Shown: positions 26,303 to 37,423, numbered from the stretch's first letter. The stretch is 64,000 nt of DNA from Nisaea acidiphila (GCF_024662015.1 NZ_CP102480.1:1832501-1896500), one strand, 5' to 3'. Notes: generated from the sequence alone by a model not told the origin. Program-made: numbers and translations.

Positions 26303-27445
26303 GTGACCAAGCCCACGCGTTTTCTCGTCCGGATGGCGATTTTCCTGCTGCTAGTCAGCGCGGTCGCCGTACTGCTTTTCGCGCCGCTGTTCGATGCCTT
26401 CATGGCCAACGCGGCGCTGAACGGAATGATCCTCGCCACGCTGGTCATCGGCATCCTCTATATCGCCCGCCAGGTCGCCTCGCTCGGCCCGGAAGTTTCC
26501 TGGATCGAATCCTACCGCACCTCGCAACCGGGCCTCTCGGTCCAGCAGGCACCGACCCTGCTCGCGCCGGTCGCGACCATGCTCGGCGAGAAACGGGACG
26601 ACCGGGTCAGCCTCTCGGCGATGTCCCTGCGCTCCCTGCTCGACTCGATCGACGCCCGTCTTGCGGAGAGCCGGGACATCTCGCGCTATATCATCGGCCT
26701 GCTGATCTTTCTCGGCCTGCTCGGCACCTTCTGGGGCCTGTTGCAGACCGTCGGCGCGGTCGGCAACGTGATCAACAGCCTCAGCGTCGAGAGCGGCGAT
26801 CTCGGCACTGTCTTCGACGACCTCAAAACCGGTCTCGAGAGCCCGCTCGGCGGCATGGCGACCGCTTTCAGCTCCTCGCTCTTCGGGCTCGCCGGCTCGC
26901 TCATCCTCGGTTTCCTGGAACTGCAGCTCGGCCAGGCGCAGAACCGGTTCTACAACGATCTGGAGGAATGGCTCTCCGGCCTCACCCGCCTGAGCTCCGG
27001 CGGCGGCGTGCTCGCCGACGGGGAACATTCCGCGAGCGCCTACCAGACCGCTCTCTGGGAGCAGACGGCCGACAGTCTCGACAAGCTGCAGCGAGTGATC
27101 CTCCGGAGCGAGGACGACCGCCGGCAGGCCAATGCCAACCTGATGGCGCTGAACGAGAAGCTCGGCACCCTGGTCGACCAGATGCGCGCGGAGCAGGACC
27201 TGATGGTGAAGCTCGGCGAGGCCCAGCTGGAAATCCGGCCGGTGCTGGCCAAGATCGCGGAAGGGCAGGGCTCCGGCGGCCGCGACGAGCTGATGCGCAG
27301 CCATTTGCGCAATATCGAGGCCTATGTCGCCCGCCTCGTCGAGGAAGCCTCTGAAGGCCGCAGCCGCACGGTGGAGGAGATCCGCCAGGAGATTCGCCTC
27401 GTCGCGCGCACCATCGCGGCCCTCGCCGAGGAAGAGCAACGCTAG
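26303..27445 (+). CDS. MotA/TolQ/ExbB-like membrane protein with cytoplasmic helical tail
   Basis: This 380-residue protein is read from GTG. Two helices (about 8-55) are followed by a cytoplasmic segment, then the paired helices of the MotA/TolQ/ExbB fold: IGLLIFLGLLGTFWGLLQTV and the GMATAFSSSLFGLAGSLILGF region. Beyond residue 230 it is a long coiled coil (LNEKLGTLVDQM onward). Proteins of this shape form pentameric proton channels around a MotB-like dimer. The next gene, 12 bases later, encodes just such a partner, so the pair very likely forms one ion-driven complex. Its cargo or purpose is unknown. Confidence 0.85.
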   Translation: MTKPTRFLVRMAIFLLLVSAVAVLLFAPLFDAFMANAALNGMILATLVIGILYIARQVASLGPEVSWIESYRTSQPGLSVQQAPTLLAPVATMLGEKRDDRVSLSAMSLRSLLDSIDARLAESRDISRYIIGLLIFLGLLGTFWGLLQTVGAVGNVINSLSVESGDLGTVFDDLKTGLESPLGGMATAFSSSLFGLAGSLILGFLELQLGQAQNRFYNDLEEWLSGLTRLSSGGGVLADGEHSASAYQTALWEQTADSLDKLQRVILRSEDDRRQANANLMALNEKLGTLVDQMRAEQDLMVKLGEAQLEIRPVLAKIAEGQGSGGRDELMRSHLRNIEAYVARLVEEASEGRSRTVEEIRQEIRLVARTIAALAEEEQR

Positions 27446-27457
27446 GGGAGCGCGGCC

Positions 27458-29050
27458 ATGTCCGCCCGCAGCCGCGCCTCGACGCGCGACACCAATATCT
27501 GGCCCGGCTTCGTCGACGCGCTCGCCACCCTGCTGATGGTGATCATCTTCGTGCTGATGGTTTTCATCGTCTCCCAGTTCTACCTGACCCAGGCGCTCTC
27601 GGGGCGCGACGAGGCGCTGAAGAACCTGCAGGCCGAGATCGCCGAGCTTTCCGAACTGCTGAATCTGGAGCGCGAGACCAATACGGAGCTGCGCCTCAAT
27701 GTCGCCCAGCTCTCCACCGAGCTGCAGGCCTCCATCGCGCGGCGCGATGCGCTCTCCCAGCAGGTCAGCCAGCTCATATCGCAACGCGACCAGCTCGAGG
27801 ACCGGCTGGCGGAATCGGTGCGCGACCGCTCGAATATGCAGCAGCGCCTGTCGGAGCTCGAAAACAGCCGGGCCGGCACCGAGGCGCGGCTGACCGAGGT
27901 TTTGAGCGAGCGCGACGCCCTGCTCTCGAAGCTCCGCTCCGTCGAAAGCGAGATGGCGGTCGTCAAGGCGGAGCGCGACGAGATCAACGCCGGGCTGGAA
28001 GATGCCTTCAAGGTGATCGAGGCCGACCGCGAGACCATCAAGACCCAGCTGGCGGAGCTGGAGAGCCTCCGGCGCGATCTGCTCGCGCTGAAGGACCTGC
28101 GCCGGCAGCTCGAGGGAGAGGTCGCAGAACTTGCGGCGCTGAAAGAGAGCCTCGAGGAAAACCTCGGCGAGACCGAGAGCCAGCTCGACGCGGCCAAGCT
28201 CACCGCCGAGGAGCGGCAGGCCCGGATCGAGGAACTGCTCGCCGAGATGGGCGCGCTCCGCGACCGCTCCAAAGAACTGACGGCAACGCTCGCCGAGAGC
28301 GAGGAGCGCACCGTCCTGCAACAGCACGAGATCGAGGCGCGGGATATCCGGCTTGCCGAACTCACCGCCGACTTCAACCGGACCGCAGATGCGCTTGGCG
28401 CGGAAAAGAAGATCTCCTCGGAGGCGCAGCAGCAGGTCGAACTGCTCAACCGCCAGATGCGGGCGCTCCGCGAACAGCTGCTCGCGCTGCAGGAAGTGAT
28501 GGACGCGCTCGAGGCGAAGAACAAGGAACAGCAGGTCGAGATCGTCGATCTCGGCGCCAAGCTGAACCGCGCGCTCGCCACCAAGGTGCAAGAGCTTGCC
28601 CGTTTCCGCTCGGAATTCTTCGGCCGCCTGCGCGAGGTCCTGAGCGGGCGCGAGGGTATCCGTATCGTCGGCGACCGCTTCGTCTTCCAGTCGGAAGTGC
28701 TGTTCGACAGCGGCTCGGACCAGATCGGCCCGCGCGGCCAGATCCAGCTCCGCCAGTTCGCCGACCAGCTGAAGGACATCGCCTCGAAGATCCCGACGGA
28801 GATCGACTGGATCCTCCAGGTCGAGGGCCATACCGACCCGGTGCCGATCTATAACGAGCGCTTCAAGAACAACTGGGACCTCTCCGCCGCCCGCGCCATT
28901 TCGGTCGTGCAGACCCTGATCTCGGAAGGCATCCCGGCGGGCAAGCTCTCCGCCACCGGCTACGGCGAGTTCCAGCCGATCGACGCGCGCAAGGACGAGA
29001 TCGGCAACAGGCGGAACCGGCGGATCGAGATGAAATTGACGCAGCGGTAG
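27458..29050 (+). CDS. MotB/OmpA-like peptidoglycan-binding protein with long coiled coil
   Basis: This 530-residue protein has a single N-terminal helix, FVDALATLLMVIIFVLMVF, with an Asp at its start as in the proton-accepting MotB/TolR helices. About 320 residues of continuous coiled coil rich in Glu, Leu and Arg follow. The C-terminal OmpA domain has VLFDSGSDQI, VEGHTDPVPI and NNWDLSAARAISVV with the peptidoglycan-binding residues. The arrangement suggests an inner-membrane ion channel partner reaching through the periplasm to the wall. It is co-transcribed with the MotA-like gene. Confidence 0.87.
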   Translation: MSARSRASTRDTNIWPGFVDALATLLMVIIFVLMVFIVSQFYLTQALSGRDEALKNLQAEIAELSELLNLERETNTELRLNVAQLSTELQASIARRDALSQQVSQLISQRDQLEDRLAESVRDRSNMQQRLSELENSRAGTEARLTEVLSERDALLSKLRSVESEMAVVKAERDEINAGLEDAFKVIEADRETIKTQLAELESLRRDLLALKDLRRQLEGEVAELAALKESLEENLGETESQLDAAKLTAEERQARIEELLAEMGALRDRSKELTATLAESEERTVLQQHEIEARDIRLAELTADFNRTADALGAEKKISSEAQQQVELLNRQMRALREQLLALQEVMDALEAKNKEQQVEIVDLGAKLNRALATKVQELARFRSEFFGRLREVLSGREGIRIVGDRFVFQSEVLFDSGSDQIGPRGQIQLRQFADQLKDIASKIPTEIDWILQVEGHTDPVPIYNERFKNNWDLSAARAISVVQTLISEGIPAGKLSATGYGEFQPIDARKDEIGNRRNRRIEMKLTQR

Positions 29051-29061
29051 AACTCTCCCCG

Positions 29062-29147
29062 GTCGTCATTACCGCGAAAGCGGGGCCCCAGAGATCGTAG
29101 AACGCCGCCCGTCTTCCCTGTGTCCCCACTTGCGTGGGGATGACGAC
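29062..29147. repeat. Intergenic palindromic repeat element, copy 1
   Basis: This roughly 86-base element begins GTCGTCATTACCGCGAAAGC and ends CCCCACTTGCGTGGGGATGA plus CGAC. Its outer ends are inverted repeats of each other and both carry small hairpins. The right-hand 22 or so bases recur almost identically at 32205-32228. It sits between two convergent genes. Such 'CGTCATTCCCGCG...' elements are dispersed in many alphaproteobacterial genomes. Confidence 0.75.
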
Positions 29148-29170
29148 TGGAAAGGCAAGAAAGCGCCGAC

Positions 29171-30961
<1,791 letters not shown>

Positions 30962-31086
30962 ACCGGTTTCCCGCAAAAACAGGCGCCTTCGCACTTGCGC
31001 TCGGCACCCGTCTCCTATATATCGTCGCGCTCTTGATCAGGATTTATACCCGTGCCCATGAACGCTCGGGGGCAGGAGTACGAGAA

Positions 31087-31305
31087 ATGAAGGCTGATAT
31101 CCATCCCGATTATCACGAAATCACCGTCGTGATGACCGATGGCACCGAGTACAAGACCCAGTCGACCTGGGGCAATGCGGGTGACGTCCTGCGGCTCGAA
31201 ATCGATCCGAAGACCCATCCGGCCTGGACCGGTCAGCACCGGATCGTCGACAGCGGCGGCCAGGTGGCGCGCTTCAACAAGCGCTTCGCCAACCTCGGCA
31301 TCTAA
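31087..31305 (+). CDS. rpmE: 50S ribosomal protein L31
   Basis: This 72-residue L31 begins [20 protein letters not shown] and ends in [11 protein letters not shown]. The zinc-binding cysteines are absent, so this is the C-minus form that does not store zinc. The chosen ATG has AGGAG at 31073-31077; a reading from 31033 is too long. It ends at a clear terminator. Confidence 0.95.
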   Translation: MKADIHPDYHEITVVMTDGTEYKTQSTWGNAGDVLRLEIDPKTHPAWTGQHRIVDSGGQVARFNKRFANLGI

Positions 31306-31341
31306 TTCGCATATCCTGCGGGCTCCGGCCCGCGGAGACGG

Positions 31342-31370
31342 AAACGGGCGTCCTTCGGGGCGCCCGTTTT
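31342..31370 (+). terminator. Intrinsic terminator after rpmE
   Basis: The 9-bp stem AAACGGGCG/CGCCCGTTT has an inner CC/GG extension and runs into TTTT. It is 37 bases after the rpmE stop. Confidence 0.85.
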
Positions 31371-31388
31371 GCTTTGCGCATCGCCCCT

Positions 31389-31417
31389 CTTGAAACCGAT
31401 TTTCGGTCTCCCCAAAT
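31389..31417 (+). promoter_or_regulatory. Sigma-32 heat-shock promoter for hsp20
   Basis: CTTGAAA (31389-31395), a 14-base spacer and CCCCAAAT (31410-31417) match the sigma-32 consensus CTTGAAA-N13/14-CCCCATNT at nearly every position. It lies 118 bases before the small heat-shock gene, leaving room for a structured leader. Confidence 0.7.
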
Positions 31418-31467
31418 TTCCAGTCAGGCGCCGTTGCCACTAATCGGGACGGGGCCTTTGGAAACGC

Positions 31468-31534
31468 CACCCGGCCGACGATCAGGCGGGTGACAGAATT
31501 GAAGACCATGTTGCTTTGAGAGGATATGGACCCA
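31468..31534 (+). promoter_or_regulatory. ROSE-like RNA thermometer in the hsp20 leader
   Basis: TTGCT (31511-31515) lies just before the ribosome binding site sequence AGGAT (31521-31525) and can pair with it, as part of a larger imperfect stem from CCAT to ATGG (about 31507-31529). This is the hallmark of ROSE elements, in which a weak UUGCU/AGGA helix with a G-G mismatch melts on heating. An upstream hairpin pairs CACCC (31468-31472) with GGGTG (31488-31492). The gene is an IbpA-type Hsp20, the usual ROSE target. Confidence 0.6.
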
Positions 31535-32002
31535 ATGCGTACGATCGATTTTTCCCCGATGTTTCGGAATTCCGTCGGCTTCGACCGCATGGCGCAGCTC
31601 GCCGACGCGGCGCTCCGCAGCACCGCGCAGAATAACGCCCCGGCCTACCCGCCCTACAATATCGAAAAGGTGAGCGAGGACGATTACCGCATCACCATGG
31701 CGGTCGCCGGTTTCGCCGAACAGGACATCGACATCACGGTGAAAGAGAACTCGCTTGTCGTCACCGGCAAGGTCGAGAAGAGCGAGGAGGGCGAAACCCG
31801 CCAGTTCCTGCATCGCGGCATTGCCGAGCGCGCCTTCGAGCGCCGTTTCGAGCTTGCCGATTTCATCAAGGTGACCGGCGCGGAACTGGAGAATGGCCTG
31901 CTCCATGTCTCCCTCGTCCGCGAGGTCCCGGAAGAGGCGAAGCCGCGCAAGATTGCGGTTCGCACCGGCGCGCCTGCCATTGAAGGCAAGAAGGCCGCGT
32001 AA
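31535..32002 (+). CDS. Small heat-shock protein Hsp20 (IbpA-like), copy 1
   Basis: This 155-residue alpha-crystallin chaperone binds unfolding proteins without ATP. It begins MRTIDFSPMFRNSVGFDRM as in IbpA. It has the crystallin domain from YPPYNIEKVSEDDYRITMAV to the GLLHVSLVREVPE strand, and the IxI-like C-terminal KIAV. The ATG at 31535 gives a better distance to GAGAGGA than the ATG at 31526. Transcription and translation both look heat-controlled. A second, diverged copy lies at 47105. Confidence 0.92.
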   Translation: MRTIDFSPMFRNSVGFDRMAQLADAALRSTAQNNAPAYPPYNIEKVSEDDYRITMAVAGFAEQDIDITVKENSLVVTGKVEKSEEGETRQFLHRGIAERAFERRFELADFIKVTGAELENGLLHVSLVREVPEEAKPRKIAVRTGAPAIEGKKAA

Positions 32003-32042
32003 AGACCCTCGACATCCCCCCTCCCGAGAGTCTTCCGGTGCG

Positions 32043-32128
32043 GCCCGGGCCGATCCCCCGCTCGGCCCGGGCACCCCGTTAGCAGAATGACAGATGCCCG
32101 ACTCGATTGAAGCCGGGCATTTTGTTTT
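32043..32128 (+). terminator. Two terminator hairpins after hsp20
   Basis: The first is a perfect 11-bp stem GCCCGGGCCGA (32043-32053) with TCGGCCCGGGC (32062-32072) but no T-run. The second pairs ATGCCCG (32094-32100) with CGGGCAT (32114-32120) and continues into TTTGTTTT, a standard intrinsic terminator. Confidence 0.7.
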
Positions 32129-32146
32129 CTGTTGCCGTAAAACAAC

Positions 32147-32228
32147 TGTCATTCCCGCGGCAGCGGGAACCTAGGGATCCAGATCACAGCTCTACGCTCT
32201 CTGGGTCCCCACTTGCGTGGGGATGACA
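32147..32228. repeat. Intergenic palindromic repeat element, copy 2
   Basis: This second copy of the element seen at 29062-29147 begins TGTCATTCCCGCGGCAGCGG. It ends with GTCCCCACTTGCGTGGGGAT plus GACA. It again lies between two convergent transcription units. The middle of the two copies differs, while the terminal inverted repeats are conserved. Confidence 0.75.
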
Positions 32229-32251
32229 ACCATGGAAATGGAACGATCGGG

Positions 32252-32857
32252 CTAAGCCGCTTCGGCGAGGCCCAGTTCCGTCTCGCAGCGCGGGATCCAG
32301 GCGGTGAGGTTTGGGCGGCCCGAGAGCTCGAGACCGCCTTCGCCGGCAAGACGCGTATAGGCGAGCAGCGAGATGTCCGCGATGGTCAGCCGGGTGCCGA
32401 CGAGAAACGGACTCTCCGCAAGCCGCCGCTCCATGTAATCCAGTGCCGCCTCGGCCTTCTCCACCCGCCAGCTCTCCCGCTCTTCGGCGCGCTTGCCCTG
32501 GTAGAGCATCTGGAAGCGGCAGACCGCGACATAGGGCTCGTGGCTGTACTGTTCCCAGAACAGCCATTCGAGCACCTTCGCCCGCTGGAACGCATCGGCG
32601 GGCAGCAGGGTGCTGCCTTCAGCCAGATAGATCAGCACGGCGTTCGACTGGGCGAGTGTCCGCCCGCCGCCGAAATCCACCGCCGGGACCTGTCCCGCCG
32701 GATTGATGGCGAGAAACTCCGGAGTCCGGCTCTCCCCCGCCATGATGTCGACATCGACGAAACGGTAATCGAGACCGAGCAGGTCGGCTGCGAAGACGAT
32801 CTTCAGGCAGTTGCCCGAACGCCGGTCCCCATAGAGCGTGAAAAGCGGCGCGCTCAA
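32252..32857 (-). CDS. Glutathione S-transferase family protein
   Basis: This 201-residue GST has a thioredoxin-like N-terminal domain (LFTLYGDRRSGNCLKIVF, NPAGQVPAVDF, and the gamma-glutamyl-binding QSNAVLIYLAE) and an all-helical C-terminal domain with LTIADISLLAYTRLA. The preferred start is a TTG at 32857 that overlaps the gltB stop (TTGA), because family alignment begins within a few residues of it and no ATG is near. Longer readings run through gltB. The substrate is unknown. Confidence 0.85.
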   Translation of the reverse strand: MSAPLFTLYGDRRSGNCLKIVFAADLLGLDYRFVDVDIMAGESRTPEFLAINPAGQVPAVDFGGGRTLAQSNAVLIYLAEGSTLLPADAFQRAKVLEWLFWEQYSHEPYVAVCRFQMLYQGKRAEERESWRVEKAEAALDYMERRLAESPFLVGTRLTIADISLLAYTRLAGEGGLELSGRPNLTAWIPRCETELGLAEAA

Positions 32858-35800
32858 GCCCGCTTTTCCCGGCTCGTATAGCTCAGCGGCTGCGGCAGTC
32901 GGGAGACCATTTCCTTCGGAACGACCTGCCAGAACTCTCCGACTTCCTGGGCCCAATTGATCAGCAGACGCTCCGCGAAGCGCGACTGGGTCTGCTCCAC
33001 ATGCTCCTGCACCAAACGCTTCAGGGACGCTTCCCAATAGTCGGTCTCGATCCGTTGCCAGATCACGGATTCCGGATTGACGTTCCGCTCGAAACTGCCG
33101 TCGCTGTCATAGACGAAGGCCATGCCGCCGGTCATGCCGGCACCGAAATTCTCGCCCACGCGGCCGAGCAGCACGGCGGTTCCGCCTGTCATGTACTCGC
33201 AACCGTTGGAGCCGCAGCCCTCGACCACCGCCTCGGCGCCGGAATTGCGGACGGCGAAACGTTCGCCCGCCTGACCCGCCGCGAAGAGCTGACCGGCGGT
33301 CGCGCCGTAAAGCACGGTATTGCCGACGATGGTGTTCTCGTTCGAGGCGAACTGAGCTGCCGTCATTTGGCGGATCACGATGGAGCCGCCCGAGAGCCCC
33401 TTGCCGACATAGTCGTTGGCATCGCCGAACACTTCCAGCTTCAGGCCCTGCACCGCGAAGGCGCCGAGCGACTGGCCGGCGGAGCCGCGCAGGCGGACCG
33501 TGATATGGCCCGGCTGCAATCCGCTCATCCCATATTTCCGGGTGATCCGGGAGCTGAGGCTGGTGCCGATGGCGCGCAGCGTGTTGGCGATATTGTAGGT
33601 GAGCTGCATCTTCTCGCCGCCTTCGAGCGCCGGCTGCGCATCCTTGATCATCTGCGCATCCAGCGTCTCCGGCACCTCGTTCCGGCCCTCGACCGCGTTC
33701 ATCACCGGCAGCCCGCCGCTGTCGGCGCGCACCAGGATCGGGTTGAGGTCGAGATCGTCGAGCGACGGATCGCCGCGGCTGACCTGATGCAGCAAGTCGG
33801 TCCGGCCGATCACCTCTTCCAGGCTCCGCACGCCGAGTTCCGCCAGGATCTCGCGCACTTCCTCGGCGATGAAGGAGAACAGATTGACCACCTTCTCCGG
33901 CGTGCCGTCGAACTTGGCGCGCAGGCTCTGGTCCTGGGTGCAGACGCCGACCGGGCAGGTATTGCTGTGGCACTGGCGCACCATGATGCAGCCCATCGCG
34001 ACCAGCGAGGCGGTGCCGATACCGAACTCCTCGCCGCCGAGAATGGCGGCGATGACCACGTCGCGGCCGGTGCGGAAACCGCCATCGACGCGCAGCGTGA
34101 CCTTGTGGCGGAGCCGGTTCAGGGTCAGCACCTGATGCACCTCGGAGAGGCCCATTTCCCACGGAATACCGGCATATTTGATGCTGGTCTGCGGGCTGGC
34201 GCCGGTGCCGCCGCCATGGCCGGAGATCAGGATCGTGTCCGCCTTCGCCTTGGCGACGCCGGCGGCGATGGTGCCGATGCCGGAGGAGGCGACGAGCTTC
34301 ACGCAGACCCGGGCGTCCGGGTTGATCTGCTTCAGGTCGTAGATCAGCTGGGCCAGATCCTCGATCGAGTAGATGTCGTGGTGCGGCGGCGGCGAGATCA
34401 GGGTGACGCCTTCCGTCGAATGCCGCAGCTTGGCGATCATGGAATTGACCTTGATCCCCGGAAGCTGACCGCCCTCTCCTGGCTTCGCGCCCTGGGCGAC
34501 CTTGATCTCCAGCTCGCGGCAGTTGTTGAGATACTCCGCCGTCACGCCGAAGCGGCCGGAGGCGACCTGCTTGATCGCGGAGCTCGGATTGTCGCCGTTC
34601 GCCCGCGGCTTGAAGCGCGCCGGATCCTCGCCGCCCTCGCCGCTATCCGACTTGGCGCCGATCCGGTTCATGGCGATGGAGAGGGTCTCGTGTGCCTCCG
34701 GGCTGAGCGCGCCGAGGGAGATGCCCGGCGCCACCAGACGTTTGCGGATCTCGGTGATCGAGGACACGTCCTCGAGCGCGACTTCCTCGCCCGTCGGCTT
34801 GAAGCCGAGCAGGTCGCGGAGATTGATCGGCTTCTGGGCGTAAATCTCGTTCGCGTACTTGCGATAGAGGTGATAGCTGTCCGTCGCAACGGCATGCTGC
34901 AGGGTATGCATCATCGGTCCGTCGAAGGCATGCCGCTCGCCCTGGCGGCGATAGCGGTAGAGTCCGCCGACCGGCAGCGTCACCACGGTATCGTCGAACG
35001 CCTTGCGGTGCTGCTCCAGAGCCTTCTTCTGGATACCGGCAAGGCCAAGGCCGGAGATCCGCGACGACATGCCCGGGAAGAAGCGCGCGACGAGCGAGCG
35101 GGACAGCCCGACCGCCTCGAAATTGTAGCCGCCGCGATAGGACGACAGCACGGAGATGCCCATCTTGGACATCACTTTCAGGATGCCGTCCTGGATCGCC
35201 TTGCGGAAGGAGGCGACACATTCGTCCAGCGGCTTGTCGCCGAAGAGACCGCGGGCATGGCGGTCGGCGATTGCCTCCTGTGCCAGATAGCCGTTCACGG
35301 TGGTCGCGCCGACGCCGATCAGTACGCAGAAGTAATGCACGTCCAGCGCCTCGCCGGTGCGCACATTCACCGAGGTGAAGGTCCGGAGCTGCTGACGCAC
35401 GAGATAGGAATGTACCGCACCGGTGGCGAGGATCATCGGGATCGCCGCGCGGGTGGCGGAGATTTCCTTATCTGAAAGAATCACATGCGTGCAGCCGCCA
35501 CGAACGGCGTCCTCAGCCTCCCGCTGGATCCGGTCGATGGCTTCCGCGAGAGCGGACTCGCCGCCCTCGACATCGAAGGTGCAGTCGATCTCCTCCGCCG
35601 TATCGCCCATATAATCGCGCATCGCCTGGAATTCGGCGTTCGACAGCACGGGAGATTCGAGCAGCAGGTGCTCGCACTGCTCTTCGGCTTCGTCGAGGAT
35701 GTTGCCGAGATTGCCGAGGCGGGTGCGCAGGGTCATCACCCGGCGCTCGCGCAGGCTGTCGATCGGCGGATTGGTGACCTGGCTGAAGTTCTGCCGGAAG

Positions 35801-37416
35801 AAATGGTGCAGGCCGCGATATTTCTCGGACAGAACAGCGAGCGGCGTGTCGTCGCCCATCGAACCGATGGCTTCCTTGCCGCCTTCCGCCATCGGCTGCA
35901 GAATCAGCTCCATCTCCTCAAGCGACCAGCCGGAGACGACCTGGCGGCGGCGCAGCTCGTCGCGCTCGAGGCTGGCCTTCTCCTCGTGATGGCTCTTGAT
36001 CAGGCCGTCGATCTTGACGCTCTTCTTGATCCACTTGCCGAACGGGCGGGAGTTGGCGAGGTGCTCCTTGAGCTCCCCGTCGTGATAGAGCTTCCCTTCG
36101 AGCAGGTCGACGGCGATCATCTCGCCCGGATCGAGCCGGCCCTTCTCGATAATATTCTTGTCCTTGATCTTGACCATGCCGGTCTCGGACCCGGCAATGA
36201 GAAGACCGTTATCGGTGATGCTATAGCGCATCGGGCGCAGACCGTTCCTGTCCATGCCGCCCAGCACCCAGCGCCCGCCATAGGCGGCGATCGCCGCCGG
36301 ACCGTCCCAGGGCTCCATCACCGCGTTGCAATAGGCATAGAGATCGCGCAGTTCCTGGCTGAGGCTGCCGCCGTCGGCGACCGCTTCCGGGATCAACATG
36401 GTCTTCACCATGGGAAGCTGGCGCCCGGCGCGGACCATCAGCTCGAACACCGCGTCGAGGGCGGAGCTGTCGGAGCTGCCGTCCTGAATGACCGGCTTCA
36501 CATCCTCGATCGCCTCGCCGAACGAGTCCGCCGCCATGCGCGTCTCGTGGCTGCGCATCCAGTTCCAGCAGCCTTTCAGCGTGTTGATCTCGCCGTTGTG
36601 GGCCAGCACCCGGAAGGGCTGCGCCGCGCGCCAGGCCGGAAAGGTATTGGTCGAGTAACGCTGGTGATAGATCGCGAAGTTGGAGACGAAGCGCTCGTCC
36701 AGCAGATCCGGGAAGAACTCGGTGACCTGCTCGGCAAGGAACATGCCTTTATAGATGACCGAGCGGCAGGAGAGCGAACAGATGTAGAAATCGGTGATGT
36801 TCTCCGCCAGCGCGGCGCGCTCGATGCGGCGCCGGATCAGGTAGAGATCGCGCTCGAAGGACGGCTCGTCCACGCCCTCATGGCCGGAGACCATGATCTG
36901 CTCGATTTCCGGGCGGGTCGCGTTCGCCTTCTCGCCGATCACGTCGACATTCACCGGAACCTGGCGCCAACCGTAAATCTTGTAGCCCCGCGAGAGGATC
37001 TCCTCCTCGACGATGCAGCGGCAACGTTCCTGCGCGGCAAGGTCGGTGCGCGGCAGGAACACCATACCGACCGCGATCAGACCGTCGCCGACCGGCTGAC
37101 CGGCACGCTCGACATGCTCGCGGAAGAAATCCTGCGGGATCTGAAGATGGATGCCCGCCCCGTCGCCCGTCTTGCCGTCGGCATCGACCGCGCCACGGTG
37201 CCAAATCGCCTGCAGCGCCTGGATCGCGGACTCGACGACATCCCTGCGCGGCGTGCCATCGATGGAGGCGACGAATCCGACGCCGCAGGATTCGTGCTCA
37301 TCCGCGGGATTGTAGGCATGAGCGGCTTCCAGCCGGGCCGCGTTGGCCTTCCACTGGGCCACGAATTCGGCGCCGCCGCCGATCGGAAACTGTTCGTCCT
37401 GTCTCATGTCGGTCAT
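32854..37416 (-). CDS. gltB: Glutamate synthase (NADPH), large (alpha) subunit
   Basis: This 1520-residue GOGAT alpha subunit transfers the amide of glutamine to 2-oxoglutarate. A 43-residue propeptide is followed by the catalytic Cys in HESCGVGF, starting the class II amidotransferase domain. The FMN-binding synthase domain follows, with the 3Fe-4S cluster cysteines in CIMVRQCHSNTCPVGVC, then the beta-helix C-terminus with GGxxVVxG-type repeats. The start at 37416 follows gltD by seven bases. It would assimilate ammonium, including that released by the guanidine pathway at the other end of the window. Confidence 0.97.
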   Translation of the reverse strand: MTDMRQDEQFPIGGGAEFVAQWKANAARLEAAHAYNPADEHESCGVGFVASIDGTPRRDVVESAIQALQAIWHRGAVDADGKTGDGAGIHLQIPQDFFREHVERAGQPVGDGLIAVGMVFLPRTDLAAQERCRCIVEEEILSRGYKIYGWRQVPVNVDVIGEKANATRPEIEQIMVSGHEGVDEPSFERDLYLIRRRIERAALAENITDFYICSLSCRSVIYKGMFLAEQVTEFFPDLLDERFVSNFAIYHQRYSTNTFPAWRAAQPFRVLAHNGEINTLKGCWNWMRSHETRMAADSFGEAIEDVKPVIQDGSSDSSALDAVFELMVRAGRQLPMVKTMLIPEAVADGGSLSQELRDLYAYCNAVMEPWDGPAAIAAYGGRWVLGGMDRNGLRPMRYSITDNGLLIAGSETGMVKIKDKNIIEKGRLDPGEMIAVDLLEGKLYHDGELKEHLANSRPFGKWIKKSVKIDGLIKSHHEEKASLERDELRRRQVVSGWSLEEMELILQPMAEGGKEAIGSMGDDTPLAVLSEKYRGLHHFFRQNFSQVTNPPIDSLRERRVMTLRTRLGNLGNILDEAEEQCEHLLLESPVLSNAEFQAMRDYMGDTAEEIDCTFDVEGGESALAEAIDRIQREAEDAVRGGCTHVILSDKEISATRAAIPMILATGAVHSYLVRQQLRTFTSVNVRTGEALDVHYFCVLIGVGATTVNGYLAQEAIADRHARGLFGDKPLDECVASFRKAIQDGILKVMSKMGISVLSSYRGGYNFEAVGLSRSLVARFFPGMSSRISGLGLAGIQKKALEQHRKAFDDTVVTLPVGGLYRYRRQGERHAFDGPMMHTLQHAVATDSYHLYRKYANEIYAQKPINLRDLLGFKPTGEEVALEDVSSITEIRKRLVAPGISLGALSPEAHETLSIAMNRIGAKSDSGEGGEDPARFKPRANGDNPSSAIKQVASGRFGVTAEYLNNCRELEIKVAQGAKPGEGGQLPGIKVNSMIAKLRHSTEGVTLISPPPHHDIYSIEDLAQLIYDLKQINPDARVCVKLVASSGIGTIAAGVAKAKADTILISGHGGGTGASPQTSIKYAGIPWEMGLSEVHQVLTLNRLRHKVTLRVDGGFRTGRDVVIAAILGGEEFGIGTASLVAMGCIMVRQCHSNTCPVGVCTQDQSLRAKFDGTPEKVVNLFSFIAEEVREILAELGVRSLEEVIGRTDLLHQVSRGDPSLDDLDLNPILVRADSGGLPVMNAVEGRNEVPETLDAQMIKDAQPALEGGEKMQLTYNIANTLRAIGTSLSSRITRKYGMSGLQPGHITVRLRGSAGQSLGAFAVQGLKLEVFGDANDYVGKGLSGGSIVIRQMTAAQFASNENTIVGNTVLYGATAGQLFAAGQAGERFAVRNSGAEAVVEGCGSNGCEYMTGGTAVLLGRVGENFGAGMTGGMAFVYDSDGSFERNVNPESVIWQRIETDYWEASLKRLVQEHVEQTQSRFAERLLINWAQEVGEFWQVVPKEMVSRLPQPLSYTSREKRA

Positions 37417-37423
37417 CCCCGGC

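Noticed and set aside
26303-29050. Zorya-type anti-phage system (MotA/MotB-like pair)
   Set aside because: No ZorC, ZorD or ZorE-like nuclease or helicase is adjacent. The flanking genes are envelope and housekeeping genes.
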